From NCBI GenBank assembly GCA_003427395.1, contig BFEA01000539.1, forward strand, positions 715,653 through 741,948: a DNA stretch of 26,296 nt, in the 5' to 3' direction. The stretch is from Chara braunii (lineage: Eukaryota > Streptophyta > Charophyceae > Charales > Characeae). How positions within the stretch are numbered: the stretch's first letter is position 1; every line of letters starts with the position of its first letter. The notes beneath the pieces were generated by a model. That model had not been told where the DNA came from. It saw nothing but the letters and a program-made list of their open reading frames with translations, and searched no databases. Position numbers and translations under genes: made by a program. Positions 17,531-26,296 of this stretch are shown one piece after another.

Positions 17531-18067
17531 TAAGCCTATCGGACTCCCCTGTGATCTCCTCGTGCGCCTGTTTGTGCGCAAGTGGGAAGTGTCAATGCCT
17601 TGAGCTCGGTTGGGCTTATATACTTTGTCGGGCCTTGTTCTCGGAGTCCCTCCGCCCTTGTGTGCGTCGGGGCTGCCGGCAAGTTGCAGCGCCCTGGTGC
17701 CATGGCTCCCCCGAGCCTATGCCCGGGCCTGTTTGGGCCCCCAAAAGGTTTTTAGTGAAGGGGGTCTTTTTGTCAGGTACCGGGCCTTTTGCAGTGCCCT
17801 GGTACCGAGGCTCATTCCGAACCTAGGCCCGAGTCTGTCCGAGCTCTCGTGGTCCCCCCACAAAAAAAGGTACAAACTTTGCCAAATTCCACCAGGCCCG
17901 GGTCTCGGAAATACCAATTTTATGGCCCAGGGGGCCCATTCTCAGCCTTAGGCCCCGCAACCTCTCTTTATGCTTCACTTACGGCCCAAATGTGGCGGTC
18001 TCAAGTGTGCCCGCGCAACATTTTCTCTTAATTTGGATCCAATGGCGAACTTCAGTATCATCGCCGC
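17531..18067. repeat. Spacer with a diverged 105-bp direct repeat pair
   Basis: TTGCAGCGCCCTGGTGCCAT at 17684 is matched by TTGCAGTGCCCTGGTACCGA at 17789, and similarity continues for about 60 bp. The rest is GGGCCC-rich. On the minus strand, about 30 codons after the gag stop (18067-17980) remain open and could be a remnant of its tail. No pol sequence is found here. Confidence 0.5.
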
Positions 18068-19720
18068 TTAGTCCCACTCAGGGCTCGTCTCAAGAGTCAG
18101 CGACCCCCATTGTGTCGTCCACTGTTCGGCTCTTAGCGTGAGTCTCTCTATTCTCGGGCTCTCAGGTGCTTCATCAGTCTCGTCTTCAAAGGTTACCCTG
18201 GAAACCTTCGCTGCCAAGGGTACCTGCACTTGTTTAGCCTTCGCCTTGTTCATTCTTCTTCTTCGAATATCAACGTTAATCTTCATCGAAGGCAAGAAGG
18301 ACACAAGTTTCCCCTCATCTGCCCACATCACATATTTTTTATCGTCTAATTCGATAATCCCTTCTTTTAATCCGTCCAGCATGGCTTGACTGTCCCTCTT
18401 TCTGTGATCTTCATCACCACAATACATGCAAGTCTTATCATTCCATGTCCGTTTTGGAGTAGAGTCTCCTTTTTCTCGCCCTTCAGGTCGTGGAGTGGCT
18501 CGGACAGACAGTTCCTTTTTTTTTTTTTGCAGTTTCTCCATCGCCGCTTTCAATGTCTCTATCTCCCTTACCATTCCATCTTTTCGTGTTTCCGGTTTCT
18601 TGGCCTCTATCTCATCCCTCGACTTCCATCGATTGTCTTGGGTATTGGACCATTTAGAGGATCCTCATTTCCCGTCATTTCTTTTCCAATCTTCTCGGTT
18701 CCCTTTCCTCCATTCGCCGTCACTTCTTCAAGGTTCCCTTTTTTTAGGTGAACTCGAATTTGTATCCCTTCTTTCAACTTTAGGCCTCCTATCCTCAGTT
18801 TGAAGCCTTCCTCCTCCTCTTCACGAAGTTACCCCATTTCCTAGGTTATTGAGGACTTTCAGGATATGCGCTTTAGCGCTCTGCCCTTCTGTATCGTGAG
18901 CTAAACTCTTTACTTGCGCAAACGTTACGCCCTTAGAGGGTAGTTCCCTCACAATCATCTCACACCTCTCCTTCCGTAAGGACCCTAGGAATATTCCGCA
19001 TCTTTCTAGTTCTCTCATAAATTCGTCCTCCACCAGTGGGTTCGAGACCTTCTCAATATCTCGTTGCAAACGCTATCAGACTTTCCTCCGCCTCTTTCTT
19101 CATTTCTTTCAGATCCTCTACCGAGCAGGAGACCTCATCACAAGCGAAGATTTTAGTAACCTTCGCTCCGAACGTCAACCAACGACCATCATCAGGAATG
19201 ACGTTCCTTACTTCCTGGTCTATCTTTGGTGCCATATGGTGGAGAAGTTTGCAATAATTTCCTGGTCAGTCCACTCTCCTCTTATTCCAATTACCTCCCA
19301 ATCATCCAGGAATTCAGAGACGTTCTTTCCTGTGGAGATCGTTTGGATCCCGGTCAATGTCGGCGGCTGGTACACTGGGGGCCCAAAGGAAGGAGGCACA
19401 TAGGAGCCTGACACGTATCCCATAGAGTAAGGGCTTCTTCTATAAGGCTCATCGAAAACCTCTTTCAATGACTCCCTAATTCTTGAATCAGGAAACCTAG
19501 GCGCTCTCCTAGTCAAGACCTCTCTCCTCCAACCTTCACCCTTTTCACTTCTCCCTTCCAGTTCTTTGGCTCGAATCTCTAACTCCCTTAAGACCTTCCT
19601 CAGTTTTTCAGCGTCGTTTATAGACTTCACGCCCATCCTTCTCTCAGGGTTGTTAGTCCTTGACTCTTGTGTTTTCACGTCACCCCCTATTGAAGTCAGA
19701 TAAGCTCCTTCAACGTTCAT
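18068..19720 (-). pseudogene. gag: Second gag relic with damaged CCHC zinc knuckle
   Basis: Minus-strand reading from ATG 19720. The N-terminal part has charged helices (KLRKVLRELEIRAKELEGR). A Pro/Tyr-rich linker is followed by the gag core (FLDDWE, W-L-T-F-G-A-K-V, DLKEMKKEAEESL-x2-F, F-L-G-S-L) to about 18821. A Lys/Gly-rich segment follows, then a coiled coil and the nucleocapsid knuckle CMYCGDEDHRKRDS (about 18430-18389). The pattern should be C-x2-C-x4-H-x4-C, but the last position is Ser (AGT; one base from Cys TGT). The frame changes near 19230, 19065, 18820 and 18625. The family differs from the gag at 10.4-12.2 kb. Gag packages element RNA, and this copy could not be made as one protein. 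No LTR pair was found for it. Confidence 0.8.
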
Positions 19721-20326
19721 CCTCCCTAACTAATTTTCTGATACTCGGTTCAAGGCAATTAAAATCCTCTCCATGACTCTATCGAACCCTCTAGTACTTC
19801 TTGCAACGCTTCGCAGTCAGTGTCCTCTCCTTCAGCTCTGACAACTAAAGCAGTGGTCAACACGGATTGAATAGCGCGAGTTAACTTCCAAAGTTCTCAA
19901 TGAAGGACTCTCAATTCTGCCTCGGACATTGAGAGTTCGAGCACAATTCCTTGGGATCAGCGAGCACGTTACCGGCGTCACCCCATTGGGCGGAGAATCC
20001 TCCCTAGACTGTTGGTAAGATCGGTCGGGACTCAAACTGATTTTTCTGTTTTGGACGCGGGATCTATTTCTGGCACTGGGACTAGCGCGGAGGACCCTAT
20101 TATTTTAGACTAAATGGAAATACTATTTTGTTTTTACCGAATGTTGGTTTGTGAGTTTCTCATTGTCGCGTCTCCAATTGATTTCAGTGGTCATTGTGTG
20201 GGTCTGGACTTACTCGGTTTTCTTGCAGGTTACAGGAGTCCAGCCTTCCCGCCCGTGGGTGACAGACGCGGGGCGACACACGGGGAACGGTTGGCGTACC
20301 GACAGATCGCTTCTACCGGTCGACAG
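19721..20326. other. Junction of two elements; possible LTR end
   Basis: No gene is supported. Its right part (about 20040-20325) ends in CGACA just before a tRNA-Asp-like primer-binding site on the plus strand, so it may be the end of a plus-strand LTR. I found no second LTR copy in the window to prove this. The left part may instead be the leader of the minus-strand gag. Confidence 0.35.
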
Positions 20327-20344
20327 TGGCGTCGTTGTTGGGGA
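20327..20344 (+). other. Probable tRNA-Asp-type primer-binding site
   Basis: The sequence TGGCGTCGTTGTTGGGGA matches the site TGGCGCCGTTGCCGGGGA, used by Athila/Tat-type Ty3 elements and complementary to the 3' end of tRNA-Asp, at 15 of 18 positions. All three differences are C to T. It lies one base after a CA, as an LTR end should. It would start a plus-strand element covering the sequence to the right. Confidence 0.5.
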
Positions 20345-21066
20345 AGACTGCCTCTAGGGACTTCGGTCCGCCTGTAACCGCAGAGGCGGGGAAGGAGTAG
20401 GAGACGAGGTTTAATCAGGACCGGTTTTCACTCGGTGTATTTCTTGGTGTGTGCAGGTGCGGTGTGAGCGTGAGTGAGCGGACCACATACGACCGACCTG
20501 CGATCGACGTTCCCGGGTGAGACATGGATTTCTGCATTCTTGTGATTTCGTTGATTCCTGCATTTTTATGATTTTGTGCTTTCCCTTCTTGCATGTTTTT
20601 TCATGTGATTGAGGGAGATTGTACTGATATTTCCGTACCCATTGGTCAGTCCACTCTGATCTGACTCTAAGAGAGAAAATTGTGAGCAGGGGACGAACAA
20701 AAGGGATTGAAGGGGAGGGGAGAAGCGCCCCGGATCTGCAAGGAGCAGGGTGGGACTAGATAGGCTAGATGATCATGATGGATAGCTGGGGGGGGTTGAA
20801 CCACAACACGAGTCGGTGAGAGACCATGCTTGAGGTGGGCTGAGTAGAGGCATGGATAGGAGAGTGAGGATGCACGAGTGAGACACCGCCCCTTCGTTCG
20901 CGTGTGACTTCGGTCCACCCTAGGGCACATGAGTTGGCCGACTCGTGTCCAGGTCGGGGAGGGGGTGGTAGGTCAGCGATGATGGTAGGCTGATTAATCC
21001 TCCTTCTTGACATGAGGGTAGGGAGAGATACGGCAGAGGGCGGTTCTTTCCTAGGCCTGTTGACGT
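20345..21066 (+). other. Presumed untranslated leader
   Basis: Follows the primer-binding-site candidate. The first 300 bp include a T-rich TTCTGCATTCTTGTGATTTC stretch (20529-20580). No frame is convincingly coding until about 21070. Minus-strand open frames across 20667-21121 look like shadows of biased composition. Confidence 0.4.
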
Positions 21067-22440
21067 CTTCAGGGGATATAAGAAAGATCAGTGGGGGCCT
21101 ATCGCGGGGGTCTGTGAGCACATCAGTTTGAGAGTGGGCATAGGGAAAGGAGTGTTGAGAGAACTATTGGCAGTTGATTAGAAACGATATTTATTGAATC
21201 AGACACCCAAATCCATCTTAGATGTGAAGAAGAGTCGTTTGATGTCGTGAGCCTGCCGTTAGAAGGGAGAAGCAAGTATAGACCCAAAAGAGAGCAAGGG
21301 CTAATAGTAAGAGAAGGAGTTTTCCTATGGGTGAGGATCGAGTACCGACCCAGAGCCTGTGTGAGAAGGGATAGAGAGAGTAAGCCACTTATTGCAGAGG
21401 TGAACATTAGGATATATTTATCATCCGATGAGTGGAGGTTCCTAGTGATAGACGCTGCAAGGCATTGTCGGGCACTCTTCTGTCTAATATCTTTCAGCCG
21501 TAGGTACGGTTCTCGGTTGTTTGGGGAATTTTTGACAGGGTCAGATGCTATAGCTCGATACTCGGTTCAATACGCATACGATTGGGAGCCTCCCAGAGTA
21601 ACTGTGGTCAGACCTACAATAGTACCTAGGTTTATGATTGAGTTGATCTTCAGGAGGGTCGATAGTCATCAAAGGTTGGTGAAAGCACTTAGGAAGGCCA
21701 CCCAGTTTAGGGCCTCGATAGCTGAGCTAGTGTGGCTGGTCACATATTGCTTAGACAGGGCGGTACCCGATCGTAGGGAATTGAGGCGGATTTTTTTCTG
21801 AATTACGACTGAACTCCGTAGGGCGGAAATCACGGATGAGACAGACAGGGCTAGGATTTTAAACGCTGACCCTGAAGAGGACTAGATGTCTCAGTACAGG
21901 GAGGAGTACCCAGTTAAACTCCGCGAATTCGAGTATAGGGAGCCAGAATTCATTGGCGAGGATTGGGTAAAATTCACCCTGCCAGGAAGGGCGGTCAGAC
22001 GAGCTGACCAAGGGAGGGTAGCTAAGGTTTGGAGGTCAGTTTTGATAGGGGCCTAGTTGTTAATTGTGACCTCGGTAGAATTTGATTGTGATAGGAGAGG
22101 AAGGAAAATAGAGGGATCGGCTCGGCTAGTCGTCGAGGGTCTCCTACACTATCGTACTTCAGTGGTGGGAGATATTGTCCTTAGAGCGGTGGAGAAGGGT
22201 TGGAAGGATTCGAGGCTATGAGTCGTGCTAAGCCTAGACATCCACACCTGGCCTGATGAGGAGACGGCCCGGGGAATACTTCAGAGCGAGGTAGGAAGAT
22301 TCCGGGAGGAGGAGCTTCAATTGAGTGGGGGATTTAGGTTAATAATTGTCTCATTAAGGTTGGCTGAGCACAGGTTTTCACCATACCTGGAGGAGGCATT
22401 ACGACTTCCCGACTCGTCTTTGTGCTGGAAGATTTTCTTG
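21067..22440 (+). pseudogene. Unrecognised coding-like region, segment 1, with in-frame stops
   Basis: Frame 1 reads as ordinary protein for roughly 450 codons without a frameshift. It is interrupted by stops, including TGA 21799, TAG 21883, TAG 22054 and TGA 22219, plus several before 21190. The longest open piece is 21190-21801 (ATG at 21247). Composition is Arg/Glu-rich with regular hydrophobic spacing (WRFLVIDAARHCRALF, LVWLVTYCLDRAV). I recognise no family. Each stop could come from a Gln, Arg or Trp codon by one transition. It may be an additional ORF of a Ty3-type element (Tat/Ogre elements carry one before gag) or a decayed host or viral-origin gene. Confidence 0.45.
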
Positions 22441-22856
22441 GAGGACTAGATCGTTTGATTCAAATCCACTGGTCTTTCCTCCAACTGGACTGCTTCTTGT
22501 GGAATAGCGACATACACGACGTTTATTACGCATTGTGGAAGGCTGGACCCAGGTTTGGGGATTCGACTTTGGAATTGGTAGAGGTAATTCGGTTGGCCTC
22601 GCCCAGAGGACCAGGAGAATCACCAAGGGAGTACCAACCTAGTGAGTTTTGGATCTTCCTTGACAAAGTTATTAGGGAGCCATCTGATTACATAGTCGGT
22701 TTGACTGAGTTATACAAAACTTGGGACTTTGACCCCCTCGATAGCCAACAAGCCCTCCTAGGTTTCCTTGAGCTACACGCCTACTATCGTAAGGTTGGGA
22801 TCTACGAAGACGAAGAGGAAGTCTACTGGGAGGAGGATTGGGACCAAGCTGAGTAG
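22422..22856 (+). pseudogene. Unrecognised coding-like region, segment 2
   Basis: Open for about 140 codons in frame 0 to TAG at 22854. It overlaps the end of segment 1, so the reading shifts frame near 22440. The C-terminal half is acidic (EDEEEVYWEEDW). A stretch FLDKVIREP, then Y-I-V-x2-L-T-E-L-Y and F-L-E-L-x5-(R/K)-x2-G-I-Y may be a divergent member of the repeated unit that follows, but its F-to-IY spacing is 13 instead of 11. No known domain is recognised. After the stop the same frame continues with TGA 22866, TAG 22884, TAA 22923 and TAG 22977 before unit A. Confidence 0.45.
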
Positions 22857-23006
22857 AAAGACACCTGAGACGACCTTGGGGAATAGGAGGACGCGCGCGA
22901 TTTAACCGAGGAAATAGTGGGGTAATTCACAGACTCGAGTAAAGCTGAGCTCAGTGTCCGACAACAGTGGTCAGGGTAGCGACCGGAATGGATTCAAGGA
23001 CTAGAA

Positions 23007-23471
23007 ATGACTGAGCTCTTAACAAGTAGACTCTCTTGGGAAGAAGGGGTAAACTGGGGGTTGCCATCATCCTGTGATCCAACCATTGAAGCCTTATTGG
23101 AAGATTGGACTCCCTTGACTTTGGGTGAGTCTTTTCCGTACGTGATTGAGTGCTACACTACAATAGTGAATATTAAATTAAAGGAAAAGGTTTATGTACT
23201 AGTGGCTAAGTTTGTGGAGGCTAACGAGTATGATATAGGGGTTTACAATCGGAAGAGGAGAAGACTGACAGACACATTGTGGGGGTGTCGGAATTGAGCG
23301 GAGATAATAATATACGCCTATAAGAGAAAGTTGGAGAAGGAAGGAAAGAGGGTTACCCTGAGAATAAAGGCAAGGGAATACAGCGTTGCCCCTAGCCCGC
23401 CTATTCCCGATAGTTACCTCGATGGGAGCAACTGGGGGCCTATGATAAATATGGTACTCAGGGCGCGATGC
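23007..23471 (+). pseudogene. Repeated unit A (family unknown)
   Basis: Begins at ATG 23007. Key positions: E41, Y45-V46-I47, Y50, VYVL at 62-65, F69, D76, VY at 79-80, C94. These match units B and C at the same spacing (F-x10-Y-x13-C in all three). A TGA at 23295-23297 comes two codons after C94. It aligns with the Arg of C-W-E-R-A in the other units, so it is probably a CGA-to-TGA change. Coherent sequence continues for 58 codons (YKRKLEKEGKRV) to TAG 23472. The predicted fold is a small alpha/beta domain of about 100 residues. No function can be assigned. Confidence 0.55.
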
Positions 23472-23486
23472 TAGGGAAGGTGAGGG

Positions 23487-23831
23487 ATGAGTAAAGAAAG
23501 ATGGATTTTGAGTGAAGAGTTGGAAGCAAAGAGGGAGAGGTTCCTTTCAGGGAATAGGTCACCCAGGGAAATGTTTGAGGCCGTTTGTGCGTCGCTAAGT
23601 TTCTTAGGAAGGGGAGAACCGATCTCGTATGAAGTTGAGACATATGAGTTAGTAGATAGTGGCAGGGAGCAGATACGCCTCTATGTAATGACCGTACAAT
23701 TTCTCGGAATGGAAGTGCACGATATGCCGATCTATTTACCAATAAAAAGGATGGTCGACCTCGTTTACGGTCGATGTTGGGAAAGGGCGAGGGAAGTGGT
23801 GGAAGATGAAAGGGATAGGTTGGCTTCTTAG
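23487..23831 (+). CDS. Repeated unit B (family unknown)
   Basis: Intact 114-codon frame from ATG 23487 to TAG 23829-23831, just after TAG 23472 and TGA 23481 in the same frame. Matching positions: E44, Y48-x-V50, Y53-E54, LYVM at 65-68, F72, D79, IY at 82-83, then RCWERA with C97. The tail is a charged helix (REVVEDERDRL). The N-terminal 30 residues (SKERWILSEELEAKRERF) are helical and basic, with no signal peptide or membrane segment. It is the most complete unit without internal stops. Its neighbours are in the same orientation. Whether it is expressed is unknown. Confidence 0.55.
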   Translation: MSKERWILSEELEAKRERFLSGNRSPREMFEAVCASLSFLGRGEPISYEVETYELVDSGREQIRLYVMTVQFLGMEVHDMPIYLPIKRMVDLVYGRCWERAREVVEDERDRLAS

Positions 23832-24245
23832 GCAAGACTGTCCTCTGGAGCACTCGAATTATGTTATTTGAGCGACTTCCTAAGCCCCCGACTCCCGACG
23901 AAGTAATGAAGGACGAGAACCAGGGAAGTACGATTGGGTTCGTCTTGCGATATCAGGCTGCAAATGACCAGAGATGGTGATCTCCGATCCGATAACGGTT
24001 CTATAATTCGAGAAGGACTAAAATGGGAGCTTGCTCGGAAGAAGTCGAATGACTTATACCGATTATTGAAAGCATGGTCTCAGGAAGACTTGTGCGCGCT
24101 AGGAACTTCGATCTGTAGGAGGTTGAAGTGCTCTGAAATTGAATTAGTAGAGACAAGGAGAGGTGCCGCGTGCATTAAGGGGCAAGGAGGCGAGCTTTAT
24201 CTAGACACTGGCCTATTTGGAATAAAAGGTAAACACGAAGTTTGA
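23832..24245 (+). pseudogene. Unrecognised coding-like stretch between units B and C
   Basis: The first part is coherent in another frame (PKPPTPDEVMKDENQGSTIG, ending at TGA near 23978). The second is coherent in frame 0 from about 23985 to TGA 24243-24245 (LYRLLKAWSQEDLCALGTSI, then a Cys/Arg-rich segment). Together they suggest one polypeptide with a frame change near 23980. No family is recognised, and it is not like units A-C. Confidence 0.35.
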
Positions 24246-24306
24246 GACGAAAGAGAGAGAGGGAGAGTTATATTGAGGGTTGTAAAGAACTAGAGAAGTA
24301 AGGGTC

Positions 24307-24738
24307 TTGATGAGTGACGTACAGCCATTCCGCCCCTGGTTCCCACGAGGGAGGAGGGCGGGCAGGTTAAGCAAGGAAGAGACCAAGCGACTTTTAGACT
24401 TCTTAAACCCGTTGTCTTATAAGGAAGTAACATTTTCTTATGTGATTGCAAGGTATGAGGCCCTGAAGGAACTTGATTTTGAACATGATAGTCTCTACGT
24501 ATTAACGAATTACTTCCTTGACCTCGACAAGTACGATACACAGATCTACGTTCCGAAGCTCAGATATAGGGAACGATGGTATGATAGTTGTTGGGAAAGA
24601 GCGGTTGGAATCGGCTTGGAAGAGAAAAGAAGATTGGAAAGGGAGGGCGAAATCTACGTTTGGAGCACATATGTTGTGCCTTTCATAGGGATGTCGAAAC
24701 CCCAGTCGAGTTTGACTGCGCTGCAAATAAATGGATGA
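24307..24738 (+). CDS. Repeated unit C (family unknown)
   Basis: 143 codons from ATG 24307 (or ATG 24310) to TGA 24736-24738. Matching positions: E40, Y45-V46-I47, Y50-E51, LYVL at 63-66, F70, D77, IY at 80-81, and C95-W-E-R-A. The spacing is the same as units A and B except for one extra residue between Y50 and the YVL motif. The C-terminal helix EEKRRLEREGEIYV parallels the sequence after the stop in unit A. A possible continuation of about 30 codons follows the TGA in the same frame. It is soluble, with no membrane segment. Confidence 0.55.
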   Translation: MMSDVQPFRPWFPRGRRAGRLSKEETKRLLDFLNPLSYKEVTFSYVIARYEALKELDFEHDSLYVLTNYFLDLDKYDTQIYVPKLRYRERWYDSCWERAVGIGLEEKRRLEREGEIYVWSTYVVPFIGMSKPQSSLTALQING

Positions 24739-24814
24739 GACACAGTGATAGAACTCGTGCGAAGAACTAAGAAAAATGGGTTGAAGGATAAAAACTCAAC
24801 TAAGACACAGAGAG

Positions 24815-25021
24815 ATGTCGGGCCTAGTGACTAATGAGCTGGAAGTCAATAGGGCATCCTTTGCGGGAAGATTAACGACAATAATTCGGATTCGAACGAT
24901 GAGGTCGCTGAATGACCGTGGCTGTCGCCGCTTGGCCGAGGAGACGGTTGAGCGAGAACGACCTAGGTTGTTTACCTTAGTAGTAACCGAAAGGCAGGTA
25001 ACCTACGATGTAATGGTTTAG
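24815..25021 (+). pseudogene. Partial fourth repeated unit (C-terminal half)
   Basis: Open frame of 68 codons, ATG 24815 to TAG 25019-25021. The segment RGCRRLAEETVERERPRL aligns with RCWERAREVVEDERDRL of unit B, including the Cys and the E-R-x-R-L end. The upstream YVI, YVL and IY positions are absent, so only the last third of the unit remains. The call rests on about 18 residues and is tentative. Confidence 0.35.
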
Positions 25022-25029
25022 TCGTAAGG

Positions 25030-25345
25030 ATGGCTGAAGTACGAGGTGTAGAAGGAAGAGACCGTCCAAGAGGCACGATCCCGTGTGTGAGAGGAAGAGA
25101 CGATAAGATTAATTCGCTCATTGAGTTGTTTCTGGACCCGATAAACGATAAGGTTGTAGAGCTAGTGGATGGGTACAATGATTGATGCAGTTCTACAGAT
25201 GAACAAGGACTTCTTGCACTTAAAAAGGGAGTTGAAGAATTGGTTGTGATCTATAAGTAGGAAAGAGAGAGAATAATTAACTAGACAGAGGAGTTTCTAG
25301 TTAGAAGAATAAGAGAGATCCGTAGCGAGGCTAGAGAGAGAAGGG
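25030..25345 (+). pseudogene. Unrecognised coding-like stretch with in-frame stops
   Basis: ATG 25030 opens 51 codons to TGA 25183 (including SLIELFLDPINDKVVELVDG). The same frame then stays coherent and highly charged through TAG and TAG until about 25340 (TEEFLVRRIREIRSEARERR). It looks like a helical, coiled-coil-prone polypeptide. No family is recognised. Confidence 0.35.
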
Positions 25346-25680
25346 ATGACTAGCAGTAGAGGAGTGGCCAAAAAGTATTAACTCATAGGAGGAGCAAAGA
25401 TAGAAGGGTCCTTGGTGCGAGCAATAGTAGAAGGGATACATGACGAGAGGTTGAATCAGGAGGAAGAGGTTGAATCCACTAGAAAGGTTATAGGGAAGCT
25501 AGGATATGTGCTATCTAGAAAGCGACCGACGAACTTCGATTGGCAAAAATTAAAATTTGCATAATACCATTTGAAAGGGGAGGCCTTTTTCCGACAGTAG
25601 CGGGAGACCATAGCTGAGGCGAGAATATAATTAATGGAAGACGCCGAAGAGCTCGGAGAGCTTTCTAACAACATCCAAAC
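25346..25680 (+). pseudogene. Unrecognised coding-like stretch leading into the minisatellite
   Basis: From ATG 25346 one frame reads coherently to the minisatellite, with TAA, TAA, TAG and TAA in frame. Each of these stops sits where Gln would suit a charged helix (for example before YHLKGEAFFR and after ETIAEARI). The last piece, from ATG 25634, is intact and runs on into the repeat until TAA at 25841-25843. No family is recognised. Confidence 0.4.
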
Positions 25681-26296
25681 ACCTACCGACCAAGCCACTC
25701 CAAGCTCCTACCAACCAAGCCACTCCAAGCACCTACCCACTGAGCAACTCCAAGCACCTACCCACCGAGCAACTCCAAGCACCTACCCACCGAGCAACTC
25801 CAAGCACATACCCACCGAACAACTCCAAGCACCTACCCACTAAGCCACTCCAAGCACCTACCCGCCGAGCCACTCCAAGCACCAACCCACCGAGCCACTG
25901 CAAGCTCCTATCTCGACCGAGCTACTCCAAGCACCTATACCGACCAAGCCGACCAAGCACATGTACCGACCGAGCCATTCTAAACACCTACCCAACGAGC
26001 CACTCCAAGCACCTACCCAACGAGCCACTCTGAGAACCTATCTACCGAGCCACTACAAGCACCTTCCCACTGAGCCACTCCAAGCACCTACCCACTGAGC
26101 CACTCCAAGCATCTACCCACGCATTCACTTCAAGCTCCTACTGACCCAGCAACTCCAAGGCTTAGCACCTACCGACCGTGCGATACAAGCACCTAACATC
26201 CGAGCCACTCCAAGCACCTATGGACCGAGCCGTTCCAAGCACCTACCGATCGGGCCACTCCAACCACCTACACCCCGAGCCACTCCAAGCACCTAC
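25681..26296. repeat. 25-bp minisatellite, continues past the window
   Basis: About 24 tandem copies of a unit close to CACTCCAAGCACCTACCCAC plus CGAGC, with scattered substitutions and length variants. Because 25 is not a multiple of 3, any reading frame cycles through three peptides every 75 bp. Stops such as TAA at 25841 arise from unit variants. The plus strand is strongly C/A-rich. There are no unique spacers, so it is not a CRISPR array. Confidence 0.92.

Noticed and set aside
17040-17533. Overlapping plus-strand Cys/Arg/Val-rich frames as a gene
   Set aside because: They follow from GCGC-rich repeat composition, and no motif or consistent single frame is seen.
19735-19748. Second Met-type primer-binding site (GTATCAGA on the minus strand) for the gag at 18-19.7 kb
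   Set aside because: Only 8 bases match, the leading TGG is missing, and it lies about 20 bases from the gag ATG with no LTR end beside it.
20667-21407. Minus-strand frames of 87-118 codons rich in Ser, Leu and Pro
   Set aside because: They overlap one another and the plus-strand coding-like reading, and have no family-like motifs.
21067-25680. Alternative genetic code with TAG/TAA read as glutamine
   Set aside because: Many in-frame TGA codons also interrupt the same reading, and one aligns with Arg. Other elements in the window decay in the same way. C-to-T decay explains all three stops.
25681-26296. CRISPR-like array
   Set aside because: The units are contiguous 25-bp repeats without unique spacers.

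Overview
This window looks like intergenic DNA from a large, repeat-rich plant-type nuclear genome. I favour a streptophyte alga of the Chara kind, because the two gag families resemble predicted Chara proteins as I remember them; this is an impression, not a search result. There is no bacterial-style operon, no ribosome-binding-site pattern and no confidently intact host gene. Almost everything that can be identified is a transposable element, a relic of one, or a tandem repeat. Five ambiguous bases (2616, 2642, 2647, 15373, 15385) lie in or near repetitive sequence.

Layout. 1-3.0 kb: mostly unassigned, with a small terminal-inverted-repeat (TIR) element (1935-2131) and an unrecognised open frame (2463-2870). 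3.1-4.5 kb: short tandem repeats, a poly(A)-tailed SINE-like copy, and long CT and GT microsatellites. 4.8-6.4 kb: the 3' end of a LINE, with the reverse-transcriptase thumb and the C-terminal zinc-binding region, broken by frame changes. 6.4-9.2 kb: a cluster of non-autonomous elements. These are a long hairpin (6390-6535), two reverse-strand SINE-like copies (one bounded by a perfect 16-bp target-site duplication), a foldback element whose loop holds a poly(A) insertion, and a 69-bp tandem repeat.

9.3-14.3 kb: one complete LTR retrotransposon on the minus strand (9321-14266). It has LTRs of 989 and 918 bp, a 4-bp target duplication, an initiator-Met-type primer-binding site, a degraded gag and no pol. 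Its 5' leader carries about ten copies of a GCCACGTCAGC-type motif. 14.3-16.2 kb: a palindromic AT-rich repeat and a 529-bp hAT-like non-autonomous DNA transposon with an 8-bp duplication. 16.2-18.0 kb: TTGA, GT and GCGC-rich repeats. 18.1-19.7 kb: a second, unrelated gag relic on the minus strand with a damaged CCHC knuckle.

20.3-25.7 kb: a plus-strand coding-like region that begins after a plausible tRNA-Asp primer-binding site. It reads coherently for kilobases but is studded with in-frame TAG, TGA and TAA. Inside it is a tandem family of about 100-residue units that I do not recognise: three near-complete and one partial. Key residues have identical spacing in the three, which makes this the most novel-looking part of the window. 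25.68 kb to the end: a 25-bp minisatellite that runs out of the window.

The pieces do not form one pathway. They record successive insertions, and partner functions (reverse transcriptase, integrase, transposase) would have to come from elements elsewhere in the genome.
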